Source: an uncultured Eubacteriales bacterium (GTDB lineage Bacteria; Bacillota; Clostridia; Oscillospirales; Butyricicoccaceae). Taken from it: a stretch of DNA of 12,379 nucleotides. Within the stretch, counting starts at the first letter, position 1. Each line of letters begins with the position of its first letter. Positions 5,646 to 12,379 of the stretch are shown here, one piece after another. The stretch is from positions 1 through 12,379 of the forward strand of contig CAJUGU010000118.1 in assembly GCA_910586105.1 (NCBI GenBank), read 5' to 3'. The translations under genes were made by a program, and so were the position numbers. The notes below the pieces were generated by a model that saw only the letters and a list, made by a program, of their open reading frames with translations, made no database searches and was not told where the DNA came from.

Positions 5646-5687
5646 TCAAGTAACTAACAAGAATTTGGAACATTAGGAGGGCACGGC

Positions 5688-7232
5688 ATGGAAAACCATC
5701 AGTTTGTACTCATTCTGGATTTTGGCGGGCAGTATAACCAGCTGATCGCGCGGCGAGTGCGCGAACATCATGTATATTGCGAGGTCAAGCCCTATAAAAC
5801 TCCGTTGGAGGAGATCAAAGCGCTGAAGCCGAAGGGGATTATTTTTACCGGCGGGCCGAACAGCGTATATGCGGAAGGGGCTCCGAGCTATGCGAAGGAG
5901 ATTTTTGACCTGGGCGTGCCGGTGCTGGGTATCTGCTATGGCTGTCAGCTGATGGCGCAGCTGTTAGGCGGGGAAGTGACCGCGGCGCAGGAAGATACGG
6001 CGCGGGAATACGGAAAAACGGAAACGCATTATGATACCGGCTGTAAACTGTTCCAGGGATTGCCGGAGTCTGGGATCTCCTGGATGAGCCATGGAGATTA
6101 TATGGCGCGCGTACCGGAAGGGTTCCGGCTGGTCGCGCATACGGCGATGTGCCCGACGGCGGCGATCGCAGATGAGGCGCGCGGGTTTTATGGCGTGCAG
6201 TATCATCCGGAGGTCAACCATACCGAAAACGGAAGCCTGATGCTGAAGAATTTCCTGTATGATATCTGCGGCTGTACGGGCGATTGGACAATGGGGAACT
6301 ATAAGGAACAACAGATTGCAGCAATCCGGGAAAAGGTCGGCGACGGGAAAGTGCTGCTGGCGTTATCGGGCGGCGTTGATTCCTCGGTTGCGGCGGCGCT
6401 GCTGGCGGAAGCTGTCGGAAAGCAGCTGACGTGTGTGTTTGTCGATCATGGCCTGATGCGTAAGGATGAAGGCGACGAGGTCGAGGCTGCGTTTGCGAAG
6501 TGGGATATCCATTTTGTACGGGTCGATGCGGAAGCACGCTTTTTGGAAAAACTTGCGGGGATATCCGACCCGGAGACCAAGCGTAAGATCATAGGGGAAG
6601 AATTCATCCGGGTGTTTGAGGATGAAGCGAAGAAGATCGGCGCGGTGGATTACCTGGTGCAGGGAACAATCTATCCGGACGTGATTGAATCCGGGACGGG
6701 TGACGCGGCCGTGATCAAAAGCCATCATAATGTAGGCGGATTGCCGGATCATGTTGATTTCAAGGAGATCATCGAACCATTGCGGTTGTTGTTTAAGGAC
6801 GAAGTGCGCCAGTTGGGGCGTGAGCTGGAGCTTCCGGAATATTTAGTGATGCGCCAGCCGTTTCCGGGGCCGGGACTTGCGATCCGGGTAATCGGGGATA
6901 TCACGAAGGATAAGCTGGATGTGCTGCGGGAGGCAGATTTTATCTTCCGGGACGAGGTGCATAAGGCCGGATTGGATCATGCGATCAATCAGTATTTTGC
7001 GGTGCTGACGAATATGCGTTCGGTCGGCGTAATGGGCGACGGGCGGACGTATGATTATACGCTGGCGCTGCGCGGCGTCACGACGACGGATTTCATGACA
7101 GCAGATTGGGCACGGATTCCGTTCGAAGTGCTTGACCGAGTGTCGGTACGCATCGTAAACGAGGTAGGCCACATCAACCGCATTGTATACGATATCACCT
7201 CCAAGCCCCCGGCGACGATTGAGTGGGAATAA
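5688..7232 (+). CDS. guaA: GMP synthase (glutamine-hydrolysing)
   Basis: This encodes 514 residues, full length. It converts XMP, ATP and glutamine to GMP, AMP, PPi and glutamate, the last step of de novo GMP synthesis in the cytoplasm. The N-terminal class I glutamine amidotransferase domain (about 6-195) has FTGGPNSVY, the nucleophile C83 in GICYGCQ, and the partners H173 and E175 in YHPEVNH. The ATP pyrophosphatase domain has the P-loop SGGVDSS (227-233). The C-terminal dimerisation/XMP domain includes RQPFPGPGLAIRV and ends in the family-typical SKPPATIEWE. AGGAGG (5675-5680) lies seven bases before the ATG. It is a single-gene transcript with its own promoter and terminator. The 3' end is intact although a Tn7-like element lies directly downstream. 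Confidence 0.97.
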   Translation: MENHQFVLILDFGGQYNQLIARRVREHHVYCEVKPYKTPLEEIKALKPKGIIFTGGPNSVYAEGAPSYAKEIFDLGVPVLGICYGCQLMAQLLGGEVTAAQEDTAREYGKTETHYDTGCKLFQGLPESGISWMSHGDYMARVPEGFRLVAHTAMCPTAAIADEARGFYGVQYHPEVNHTENGSLMLKNFLYDICGCTGDWTMGNYKEQQIAAIREKVGDGKVLLALSGGVDSSVAAALLAEAVGKQLTCVFVDHGLMRKDEGDEVEAAFAKWDIHFVRVDAEARFLEKLAGISDPETKRKIIGEEFIRVFEDEAKKIGAVDYLVQGTIYPDVIESGTGDAAVIKSHHNVGGLPDHVDFKEIIEPLRLLFKDEVRQLGRELELPEYLVMRQPFPGPGLAIRVIGDITKDKLDVLREADFIFRDEVHKAGLDHAINQYFAVLTNMRSVGVMGDGRTYDYTLALRGVTTTDFMTADWARIPFEVLDRVSVRIVNEVGHINRIVYDITSKPPATIEWE

Positions 7233-7246
7233 TTTCAAATGTTCCA

Positions 7247-7517
7247 GGGCAATGCTGTTTATTCTGTGTGAGGGCCAAACCGATTAGCCTCTGGCACATA
7301 GTAAAACATGACCTTGTAGGAGCCTTAACCGGCTCCTGCGAGGTCATATTTTTGTCCTTCGGACTATCCTCTCCCCTGTAAAATCATTGATTTTTGGAAT
7401 ATTTCTGCTGCTTTGGAAAGCAAATTGCCATGGAGTGGGGGACTGTCACGCCATAAGGCGTGGAGAATAAACGACTTTGCCTTTTAAGGGCCTTTCACAG
7501 AATAAACATCATTGCCC
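7247..7517. repeat. 271-bp segment bounded by long inverted repeats between guaA and the transposon
   Basis: Positions 7247-7268 and 7496-7517 are reverse complements at 21 of 22 positions (core TGTTTATTCTGTG / CACAGAATAAACA). Weaker pairing continues to 7276/7488, 26 of 30 in all. A third copy of the core AGAATAAAC lies at 7464-7472. Inside are the guaA terminator and a small hairpin, CACGCC-ATAA-GGCGTG (7447-7462). There is no ORF. It could be a MITE-like insertion, a structured RNA, or duplicated transposon-end DNA. I see no convincing target duplication. Confidence 0.55.
7308..7354 (+). terminator. Rho-independent terminator downstream of guaA
   Basis: ATGACCT (7308-7314) pairs with AGGTCAT (7341-7347) and AGGAGCC (7318-7324) with GGCTCCT (7331-7337). 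G-T/G-C pairs join the two into a 17-bp stem with a six-base loop. ATTTTT follows. It lies about 75 bases past the guaA stop codon. Confidence 0.85.
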
Positions 7518-7541
7518 CACGACATGGTGATATTTGCGGAT

Positions 7542-7705
7542 GCTGTTTTTGGGAAAATTGGGATGCGAAAAATGTTGTGAAATTGGGGTGAAATCACTTG
7601 AATGGATGGTTAATCATATCTCCTAAATCTATTGTTCCCAAAAACGAATTGGCTACAAATCCCCCAAAAACGCATTGATTTCATTTTTAGGAGCTGTTTT
7701 TGGGG
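7542..7705. repeat. Cluster of four GTTTTTGGG repeats, probable TnsB-binding end region
   Basis: GTTTTTGGG occurs at 7545-7553 (+), 7637-7645 (-), 7663-7671 (-) and 7696-7704 (+). The two plus copies share more flank (GCTGTTTTTGGG, an A-rich stretch, then a later GGATG). Copies 3 and 4 form an exact 10-bp inverted repeat (7662-7671/7696-7705). A related direct repeat, AAATTGGG(A/G)TG, is at 7555-7565 and 7580-7590, and a degenerate copy lies near 7383-7406. Repeated TnsB sites at the ends are a family feature of Tn7-like elements. The last copy lies about 20 bases before the tnsA ribosome binding site, so TnsB binding might also repress the operon. Confidence 0.6.
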
Positions 7706-7742
7706 AAATGGCAGGATGTTCCGCGAGGGAGGTTTTGCAAGT

Positions 7743-8090
7743 ATGAGGAAGAAAAACTTCAAAGGCCGATGCGAGAAGCGGGTGATTGACAAGTGCTCCG
7801 AGGTCTGCCGTACCTACGATGCTATCCAGTACGCCTATGCGGATGTGCTGCAAGCATCGAATGAGATTGTGGAGATTCGGTGCAATGTTTTGCTGGATGG
7901 TTTGGACATAGGGGAATATACATCTGATTTCGTTTGTACCAAGATGGATGATGATCTGATGGTACGTGAATGCGTATTCCGTAAGTTCCTGATGAAGCCG
8001 TTGACGGTCAAACTGCTGGATGTTTCGCGGGAATATTGGCTGCGGCATGGTGTCACAGATTGGGGGCTGGTTATCGATGAAGAAGTATGA
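7743..8090 (+). CDS. tnsA: TnsA-like transposon endonuclease, short form
   Basis: This encodes 115 residues, versus about 270 for Tn7 TnsA, so only the core nuclease domain is present and the C-terminal domain is missing. In Tn7, TnsA cuts the 5' ends of the transposon and joins TnsB in the transposase. Family features are VVDIR-like VEIRCN (43-48), the YTSDF strand with D62, and PLTVKLLDVSREYW-GVTDWGLVI (86-111), which matches the TnsA KLEIERRYW segment. By my alignment the usual catalytic residues differ: Q29 stands at the first Glu, and E76-C77-V78 replaces Q-x-K, although R80 and K81 are close. It may be a divergent or inactive nuclease. AGGGAGG (7726-7732) supports the ATG; an upstream TTG at 7632 would run through the repeats. 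It overlaps tnsB by 14 bases. Confidence 0.8.
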   Translation: MRKKNFKGRCEKRVIDKCSEVCRTYDAIQYAYADVLQASNEIVEIRCNVLLDGLDIGEYTSDFVCTKMDDDLMVRECVFRKFLMKPLTVKLLDVSREYWLRHGVTDWGLVIDEEV

Positions 8091-9906
8091 TCTGCTTCGG
8101 TCTGGTGACAACATCATCCGAGTGCTGGAGGTGCAGGGTGACAGGGTTTTGGTAATTGATTGTATCAAGAGGACGATGCCGGTATGGATAATGCCTGCTA
8201 TACTGGAATCCTACTCTGAGTGTACCATCAATGATTTATCTGTAGCTACAGGTGTTGAGATGGTAAACATTGATACCTTGGATGCTGACCAAAGAAAAGT
8301 TATGTACGAACGGTATACGATGATTGCCCCTATCCTTGCATCTATAGCAGATAATAAGAAGCGTTCCCAGCTGATTCAGTCTATAGCTATGGAGCACGGT
8401 ATATCACGTCAGACGGTTAGAAATTACCTTTGTTTGTACCTGTCCTATCTGGATCTGGCTGTACTTGCACCTATAAAACGGCAGGATGATCGGGAACTTA
8501 CTCAAGACGAAAAGAACATGCGTTGGGCGTTGAATAAGTTCTTCTATACCACAGCCAAGCACTCACTGAATACTGCCTACACAATGATGCTCAAGGAGAA
8601 ATATTGTGATGGTTTGGGAGTACTGACAGAAGAGTATCCGTCTTTCTATCAGTTCCGGTACTTCTATCGTAAAACAAGAAATTTACAAAACTTCTACATA
8701 TCACGGGACGGATTGAAAAACTATCAGAGAAATAATCGACCGCTTATCGGTGACGGAGTACAAAAGTTTGCTCCTGCTGTCGGTGTGGGGATGCTGGATG
8801 CTACGGTATGTGATATCTACCTTGTCAATGAAGCCGGTAATTTAATCGGCAGACCGATTCTAACGGCCTGTATTGATGCCTATAGTAGTCTGTGTTGTGG
8901 TTACTCTCTGTCGTGGGAAGGTGGCGTATACAGTCTGCGAGGACTGATGCTCAACATCATTGCAGATAAAGTATCTTGGGGTCAGAAATTGGGGATTTCT
9001 ATTCAAAAGGAAGATTGGGACTGTAATATGCTCCCGGCTATTCTTGTCACGGATATGGGCAGCGAGTACAAGTCCGAAAACTTTGAGCAGATTGCAGAAT
9101 TAGGTGTTACTGTAATCAATCTTCCATCTTACAGACCGGAGCTGAAAGGTCTGGTGGAAAAATTCTTCGATCTGATACAGGAGAGCTACAAGAAGCATTT
9201 GAAGGGTAAAGGTGTGATCGAACCTGATTATCAGGAACGTGGAGCACACGATTACCGTAAAGATGCTTGTCTGACCATGACAGACTTTGAAAAGATTGTA
9301 CTGCATTGCATCATTTATTATAATGCTGGAAGGATTATTGAGAACTTTCCCTATACAGATGCTATGATATCTGATGGTGTAAAGCCATATGCTTCTTCGA
9401 TCTGGAATTGGAGTAAATCTCAAATTGGGGCTAATCTGATTTCTGTAAGCAGCCGGGAATTGATGTTGACATTACTTCCGAGAACCACAGGTAAGTTTGG
9501 TAGAAATGGGTTGAAGGTCAACAAGTTACGGTATCACTGTGAGGGGTACACCGAACAATATCTATCTGGTGGCACTGTGGACGTAGCTTACAATCCAGAA
9601 GATGTAACTTGTGTATGGGTGTTAGAGGATGGCAATTATACGGAATTCACGTTGATTGAATCACGTTTTTACGGAAAAGACCTTACAGAAGTTCGACAGT
9701 CACAGAACCGTCAAAAGGCGGTCGTAAAGAGTGCAGTTAAGGATAATCTACAGGCACAAATCAATCTGGCGCAACATATTGAAACTATTGCTGATGGTGT
9801 AAGCAGACACCCAGATGTACGTATGAAAAATATCCGTAATACCAGAAAAAGAGAGCAAATAAAGCATCATCGGGACTATATGAAAGAAGGTATGAACCGT
9901 GAATAA
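8077..9906 (+). CDS. tnsB: TnsB-like DDE transposase
   Basis: This encodes 609 residues. It would bind the transposon ends and carry out 3'-end cleavage and strand transfer. The N-terminal part (about 90-125) has a helix-turn-helix, EHGISRQTVRNYL. The RNase H-fold core carries the DDE triad: D241 in GMLDAT, D326 in ILVTDMGSEY, and E361 in LKGLVEKFFD, with the classic 35-residue D-to-E spacing. A Mu-type C-terminal beta-barrel domain follows (about 475-530, KVNKLRYHCEGYTEQY). The basic tail (about 583-609) may contact TnsC. The ATG at 8077 lies inside the end of tnsA, so translation is probably coupled. An upstream in-frame TTG at 8020 is less likely. The gene overlaps tnsC by 8 bases. All catalytic residues are present, so it appears functional. 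Confidence 0.92.
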   Translation: MKKYDLLRSGDNIIRVLEVQGDRVLVIDCIKRTMPVWIMPAILESYSECTINDLSVATGVEMVNIDTLDADQRKVMYERYTMIAPILASIADNKKRSQLIQSIAMEHGISRQTVRNYLCLYLSYLDLAVLAPIKRQDDRELTQDEKNMRWALNKFFYTTAKHSLNTAYTMMLKEKYCDGLGVLTEEYPSFYQFRYFYRKTRNLQNFYISRDGLKNYQRNNRPLIGDGVQKFAPAVGVGMLDATVCDIYLVNEAGNLIGRPILTACIDAYSSLCCGYSLSWEGGVYSLRGLMLNIIADKVSWGQKLGISIQKEDWDCNMLPAILVTDMGSEYKSENFEQIAELGVTVINLPSYRPELKGLVEKFFDLIQESYKKHLKGKGVIEPDYQERGAHDYRKDACLTMTDFEKIVLHCIIYYNAGRIIENFPYTDAMISDGVKPYASSIWNWSKSQIGANLISVSSRELMLTLLPRTTGKFGRNGLKVNKLRYHCEGYTEQYLSGGTVDVAYNPEDVTCVWVLEDGNYTEFTLIESRFYGKDLTEVRQSQNRQKAVVKSAVKDNLQAQINLAQHIETIADGVSRHPDVRMKNIRNTRKREQIKHHRDYMKEGMNRE

Positions 9907-11149
9907 TCTTGCCGACGTTATCCATATTCTGCCGCCAATGAAATCTGGTGCTGAGCTGTTATCTGCTTTGGAAGTATTGCCGGAGTATGACAATTCGGTT
10001 TGTGATTCGGATGCTTCTATACGTCTTATGGCACTTTCTGATTTGTACCGGATATATGTGCCTAATCAGATGTCATTGGAAACCTACAGCAAATTGTATT
10101 TGGCATTACTGCGGTCACTGCAAAAGAAGGGGACAAAGCTGGCAGTCCAACAGCAGAATCAGAACTTCAAGGCGATCATGCAGCAGGAGTACAGCGGCAT
10201 CATGGGTGGTTCTGACAGCTTTACGATTATTGGTTCATCGGGAATTGGCAAAAGTAGTGCAATTAGCAGGGCAATCACATTGATTACAGAAAACAGGGTA
10301 ATTGAGACTGAAAATCCGTACACCAAAATCATTCCATGTATCTGTGTTCAATGTCCGTTCGATTCTTCTGTAAAGGGATTATTATTGGAGATTTTACGGA
10401 AGGTTGACGAGGTAATTGAGAGCAAGTATTATCAAAATGCCTTACGAGCCAGAGCCACAACGGATATGTTGATTGGAAGTGTCAGCCAAGTAGCGTTAAA
10501 CCATATCGGGTTACTGGTTGTAGATGAAATCCAGAACGTATGCAACAGCAAAAACGGCAAAAGCCTTGTAGGGATGCTCACTCAGCTTATCAATAACAGC
10601 GGTATTAGCATTTGTATGGTGGGTACTCCTGAGAGCGCGGTGTTCTTTGAACAGGCGATGCAGCTTGCCCGGAGGTCGCTGGGACTGCGGTACGATGTGA
10701 TGGAGTACGGGGATACCTTCAAAATGTTCTGTGAAACCCTGTATTCCTACCAGTATGTGAAGCGGCGGACAGAGATTACCGATGCAGTCATGGAATGGCT
10801 CTATGAGCATACGTCAGGGAATATATCGGTAGTGGTATCCTTGATTCATGATGCTCAGGAAATCGCCATTCTCAATGGCAGAGAAATTCTAAATCTGGAA
10901 TTACTGAACGAAGCATATCAGCAGAGATTATCTATGCTGCATGGATTTATCCAGCCTACCTCTCCACAGGTGAAACAAACCAGCAGAGTTGGGAAACGGA
11001 CTGCGGTTCCTGCTCTGAAAGATAAGGATAATGAGATTTCGGTTGACGGTATCAGTATCAACGAATTGGTATCAAGAGCCAAAGAAAATGGTACTGATAT
11101 TGTACAGCTATTGAAAAAGCATATGCCGGTAGTGGAGGTGGCAATATGA
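9899..11149 (+). CDS. tnsC: TnsC-like AAA+ transposition regulator
   Basis: This encodes 416 residues. TnsC-type ATPases link the target selector to the TnsAB transposase and mediate target immunity. Walker A is GSSGIGKSS (112-120), Walker B is LLVVDEIQN (205-213, D209 and E210), and a sensor-1-like strand is ISICMVGTPES (236-246). The N-terminal ~95 residues precede the ATPase core. The C-terminal tail (about 335-416) is charged and is the region that contacts TnsA/TnsB in Tn7. The chosen start is GTG at 9899, with AGAAGGT upstream and an 8-base overlap with tnsB; an internal ATG at 9938 is the alternative. The stop overlaps the next ATG by four bases. Both Walker motifs are intact. Confidence 0.92.
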   Translation: MNNLADVIHILPPMKSGAELLSALEVLPEYDNSVCDSDASIRLMALSDLYRIYVPNQMSLETYSKLYLALLRSLQKKGTKLAVQQQNQNFKAIMQQEYSGIMGGSDSFTIIGSSGIGKSSAISRAITLITENRVIETENPYTKIIPCICVQCPFDSSVKGLLLEILRKVDEVIESKYYQNALRARATTDMLIGSVSQVALNHIGLLVVDEIQNVCNSKNGKSLVGMLTQLINNSGISICMVGTPESAVFFEQAMQLARRSLGLRYDVMEYGDTFKMFCETLYSYQYVKRRTEITDAVMEWLYEHTSGNISVVVSLIHDAQEIAILNGREILNLELLNEAYQQRLSMLHGFIQPTSPQVKQTSRVGKRTAVPALKDKDNEISVDGISINELVSRAKENGTDIVQLLKKHMPVVEVAI

Positions 11150-12379
11150 TAATTTATTTCCCCATAGCATATTCGGACGAATTGCTTTATAGTCGACTGG
11201 CACGGTACTATGTGAAGTCTGGATATTTGGCATACACGTATGCTGCCGAGGATTTGTTTGTGTCAAAAACGATACGGCCTGATATGGAGTTTGTTAATGC
11301 GTATACGTCGGATGTGTTGGAGATGATAACAAAGGATATGTCCATGGAGAACGTAGTGTGGAAACACACAATGTTCCCCTACTATGGAAGGTTTCTTCCC
11401 ATGGAGCGCAGGCAGAGAGCTTTTCAAGCCCTGGTATCCATGCAGGGGAACTATCATAACCTGCTGCCGATACCCAATAGAAAAAATGGGGCTGACAGGT
11501 ACTTACGGTACTGCCCGATATGTGCCGAACAGGATAGGGTTATGTATGGTGAAACCTACTGGCATCGTACCCATCAGATGATCGGATTGACAGCATGTCC
11601 TATTCACGGGTGTTATCTGATGAACAGCAACATTGTTATCAGTGGGAAAATGCCACCTATTTTAAAATCGGCAGAGGAAGTGGTTTCTGCATTAGAAACG
11701 GCAGTTATGGCTTCTGAAATTGAACAACGTATCGCTGTCTATATGGGCGAAGTGTTTCAAAAGGATGTGGATATGAGGTTAGAAGTCACCGCTGGAGCAT
11801 TTCTGCATTCACGTATGGCAAATACGAAATACCGGTCTACCCGAGGGGAGCAACGGAATATCAAGTTATTTCATACAGATTTTACAGACTTTTATCGGGA
11901 TTTGACTGGTAACTGGTTCACCGAGTTATGGCAGATACAAAAGGTACTGACAGGTGATCGCATAAACTTTTACGAAATCTGTCTGTTGGCAATGTTCTTG
12001 GAAGTTCCTGCGGATGATCTGGCACATATGGAACTGCCGGAGAAGTCGCAGCAGCAGCTATTCGATGAAGAAGTATACCGGTTGCATGACAAGGGATTGA
12101 AATATCCTGAGATAGCCGCGCGGCTCAAAGCATCCTACGATACGGTAAAAGCTATCGGGGAACATAGGTATGGAACATATCATAAACCACCCAAAGCAGC
12201 TTTGAAAAGTGGAGTTAAGCCCCGGGATTGGCAGCGGATAGATGAAGACACCCTTCCACTTGTAAAGGATGCAATCCAGCGGTTACAAGGAGATGGGACA
12301 ACCAGACCAAAACGAGTTACGGTATCTGCCATTGAGCGGATGCTGAATCTTTCCAGCAAGAGCATATCAATGCATCTGC
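11146..12379 (+). CDS. tnsD: TniQ/TnsD-family target-site selector (3' end outside window)
   Basis: The frame is open from ATG 11146 to the window edge, at least 411 residues; TnsD proteins are usually ~500 or longer. GGAGGT precedes the start, and ATGA overlaps the tnsC stop. The TniQ domain covers the N-terminal half: YSRLARYYVKSGY near 15-27, then a zinc finger with C123 and C126 (YCPIC), the WHRTHQ segment, and C151 and H154 (ACPIHG). The C-terminal part has a helix-turn-helix, YPEIAARLKASYDTVKAIG (about 335-353), and a second similar segment, VTVSAIERMLNLSSKSISMHL, at the window edge. Repeated DNA-binding domains of this kind mark TnsD, which recognises a fixed attachment site, rather than short TniQ. 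I infer that its site is at or near the guaA 3' end. Confidence 0.85.
   Translation, partial: MIIYFPIAYSDELLYSRLARYYVKSGYLAYTYAAEDLFVSKTIRPDMEFVNAYTSDVLEMITKDMSMENVVWKHTMFPYYGRFLPMERRQRAFQALVSMQGNYHNLLPIPNRKNGADRYLRYCPICAEQDRVMYGETYWHRTHQMIGLTACPIHGCYLMNSNIVISGKMPPILKSAEEVVSALETAVMASEIEQRIAVYMGEVFQKDVDMRLEVTAGAFLHSRMANTKYRSTRGEQRNIKLFHTDFTDFYRDLTGNWFTELWQIQKVLTGDRINFYEICLLAMFLEVPADDLAHMELPEKSQQQLFDEEVYRLHDKGLKYPEIAARLKASYDTVKAIGEHRYGTYHKPPKAALKSGVKPRDWQRIDEDTLPLVKDAIQRLQGDGTTRPKRVTVSAIERMLNLSSKSISMHL

Larger units (their letters stand above)
7377..12379 (+). mobile_element. Tn7-like transposon downstream of guaA (runs off the window)
   Basis: An overlapping tnsA-tnsB-tnsC-tniQ/tnsD operon lies directly downstream of guaA and in the same direction. 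In Tn7 the tnsA end lies nearest the attachment gene glmS and the tns genes read the same way as glmS, so the layout matches with guaA in place of glmS. The near end must fall between the guaA terminator (7354) and tnsA (7743). Candidate 5'-TGT termini are 7377 (TGTAAAATC, followed by a degenerate TTTTTGG site) and 7573 (TGTTGTGAAATTGGGG); the start given here is only the outer candidate. The far end and any cargo are outside the window. The tns genes are visibly richer in A/T than guaA, which supports transfer. Confidence 0.8.

Noticed and set aside
5646..5687. PurR box or purine riboswitch before guaA
   Set aside because: TTTGGAACATT only loosely resembles the Bacillus PurR box and lacks its CCGAAC core. 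The leader is too short for a purine aptamer, and no aptamer core is visible.
7247..7742. CRISPR array or guide RNA linked to the Tn7-like element
   Set aside because: The repeats vary in spacing and orientation and there are no regular spacers. No cas gene is present in the visible part of the element.
8020..8076. Earlier TTG start for TnsB
   Set aside because: It would extend the protein into tnsA-coding DNA with no Shine-Dalgarno sequence. ATG 8077 gives the normal short overlap.
7632..8090. Longer TnsA starting at the TTG at 7632
   Set aside because: The extra 37 residues would be encoded by the repeat array and lack a ribosome binding site. The ATG at 7743 has AGGGAGG at good spacing.

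Overview
The window looks like the chromosome of a gut-type Firmicute, probably class Clostridia (Oscillospirales-like). I infer this from the clostridial style of GuaA and the class II aldolase, a pyrophosphate-type phosphofructokinase, strong AGGAGG ribosome binding sites, and an RsiV-like sigma/anti-sigma pair. A conserved core of moderately high GC is flanked on both sides by accessory DNA. No rRNA, tRNA or CRISPR array was seen.

Layout. (1) 1-1170: the tail of an integrative/conjugative-type element. It has the end of one gene, a DUF4177-like protein, two small membrane proteins and a Cys-rich KTR protein. The KTR gene carries a ~106-nt insertion bounded by 14-bp inverted repeats. A stem-loop closes the block. 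(2) 1285-2656, minus strand: an ECF sigma factor and its membrane anti-sigma factor (DUF3298), coupled by a 4-nt overlap behind an ECF-type promoter. (3) 2844-5511: two glycolytic genes read divergently from one ~290-bp region, class II fructose-bisphosphate aldolase (minus) and a PPi-type 6-phosphofructokinase (plus), each with its own promoter and terminator. (4) 5512-7354: guaA (GMP synthase) with promoter and terminator. (5) 7355-12379: a Tn7-like transposon entering just downstream of guaA. It has repeat-rich end DNA, then overlapping tnsA, tnsB, tnsC and a tniQ/tnsD gene that runs off the window.

How the genes work together. Aldolase and PFK are consecutive glycolytic steps, and the PFK makes the aldolase substrate. 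The sigma/anti-sigma pair is a self-contained envelope-stress switch. TnsA and TnsB would form the heteromeric transposase, TnsC the AAA+ regulator, and TniQ/TnsD the target selector. tnsA is the first transposon gene after guaA and points the same way as guaA, which is the arrangement of Tn7 beside glmS. I infer that guaA is the attachment gene of this element.

The main points for follow-up are the guaA-linked Tn7-like element with a very short, atypical TnsA, the unusual inverted and direct repeats between guaA and tnsA, and the small palindrome-ended insertion in the KTR gene.
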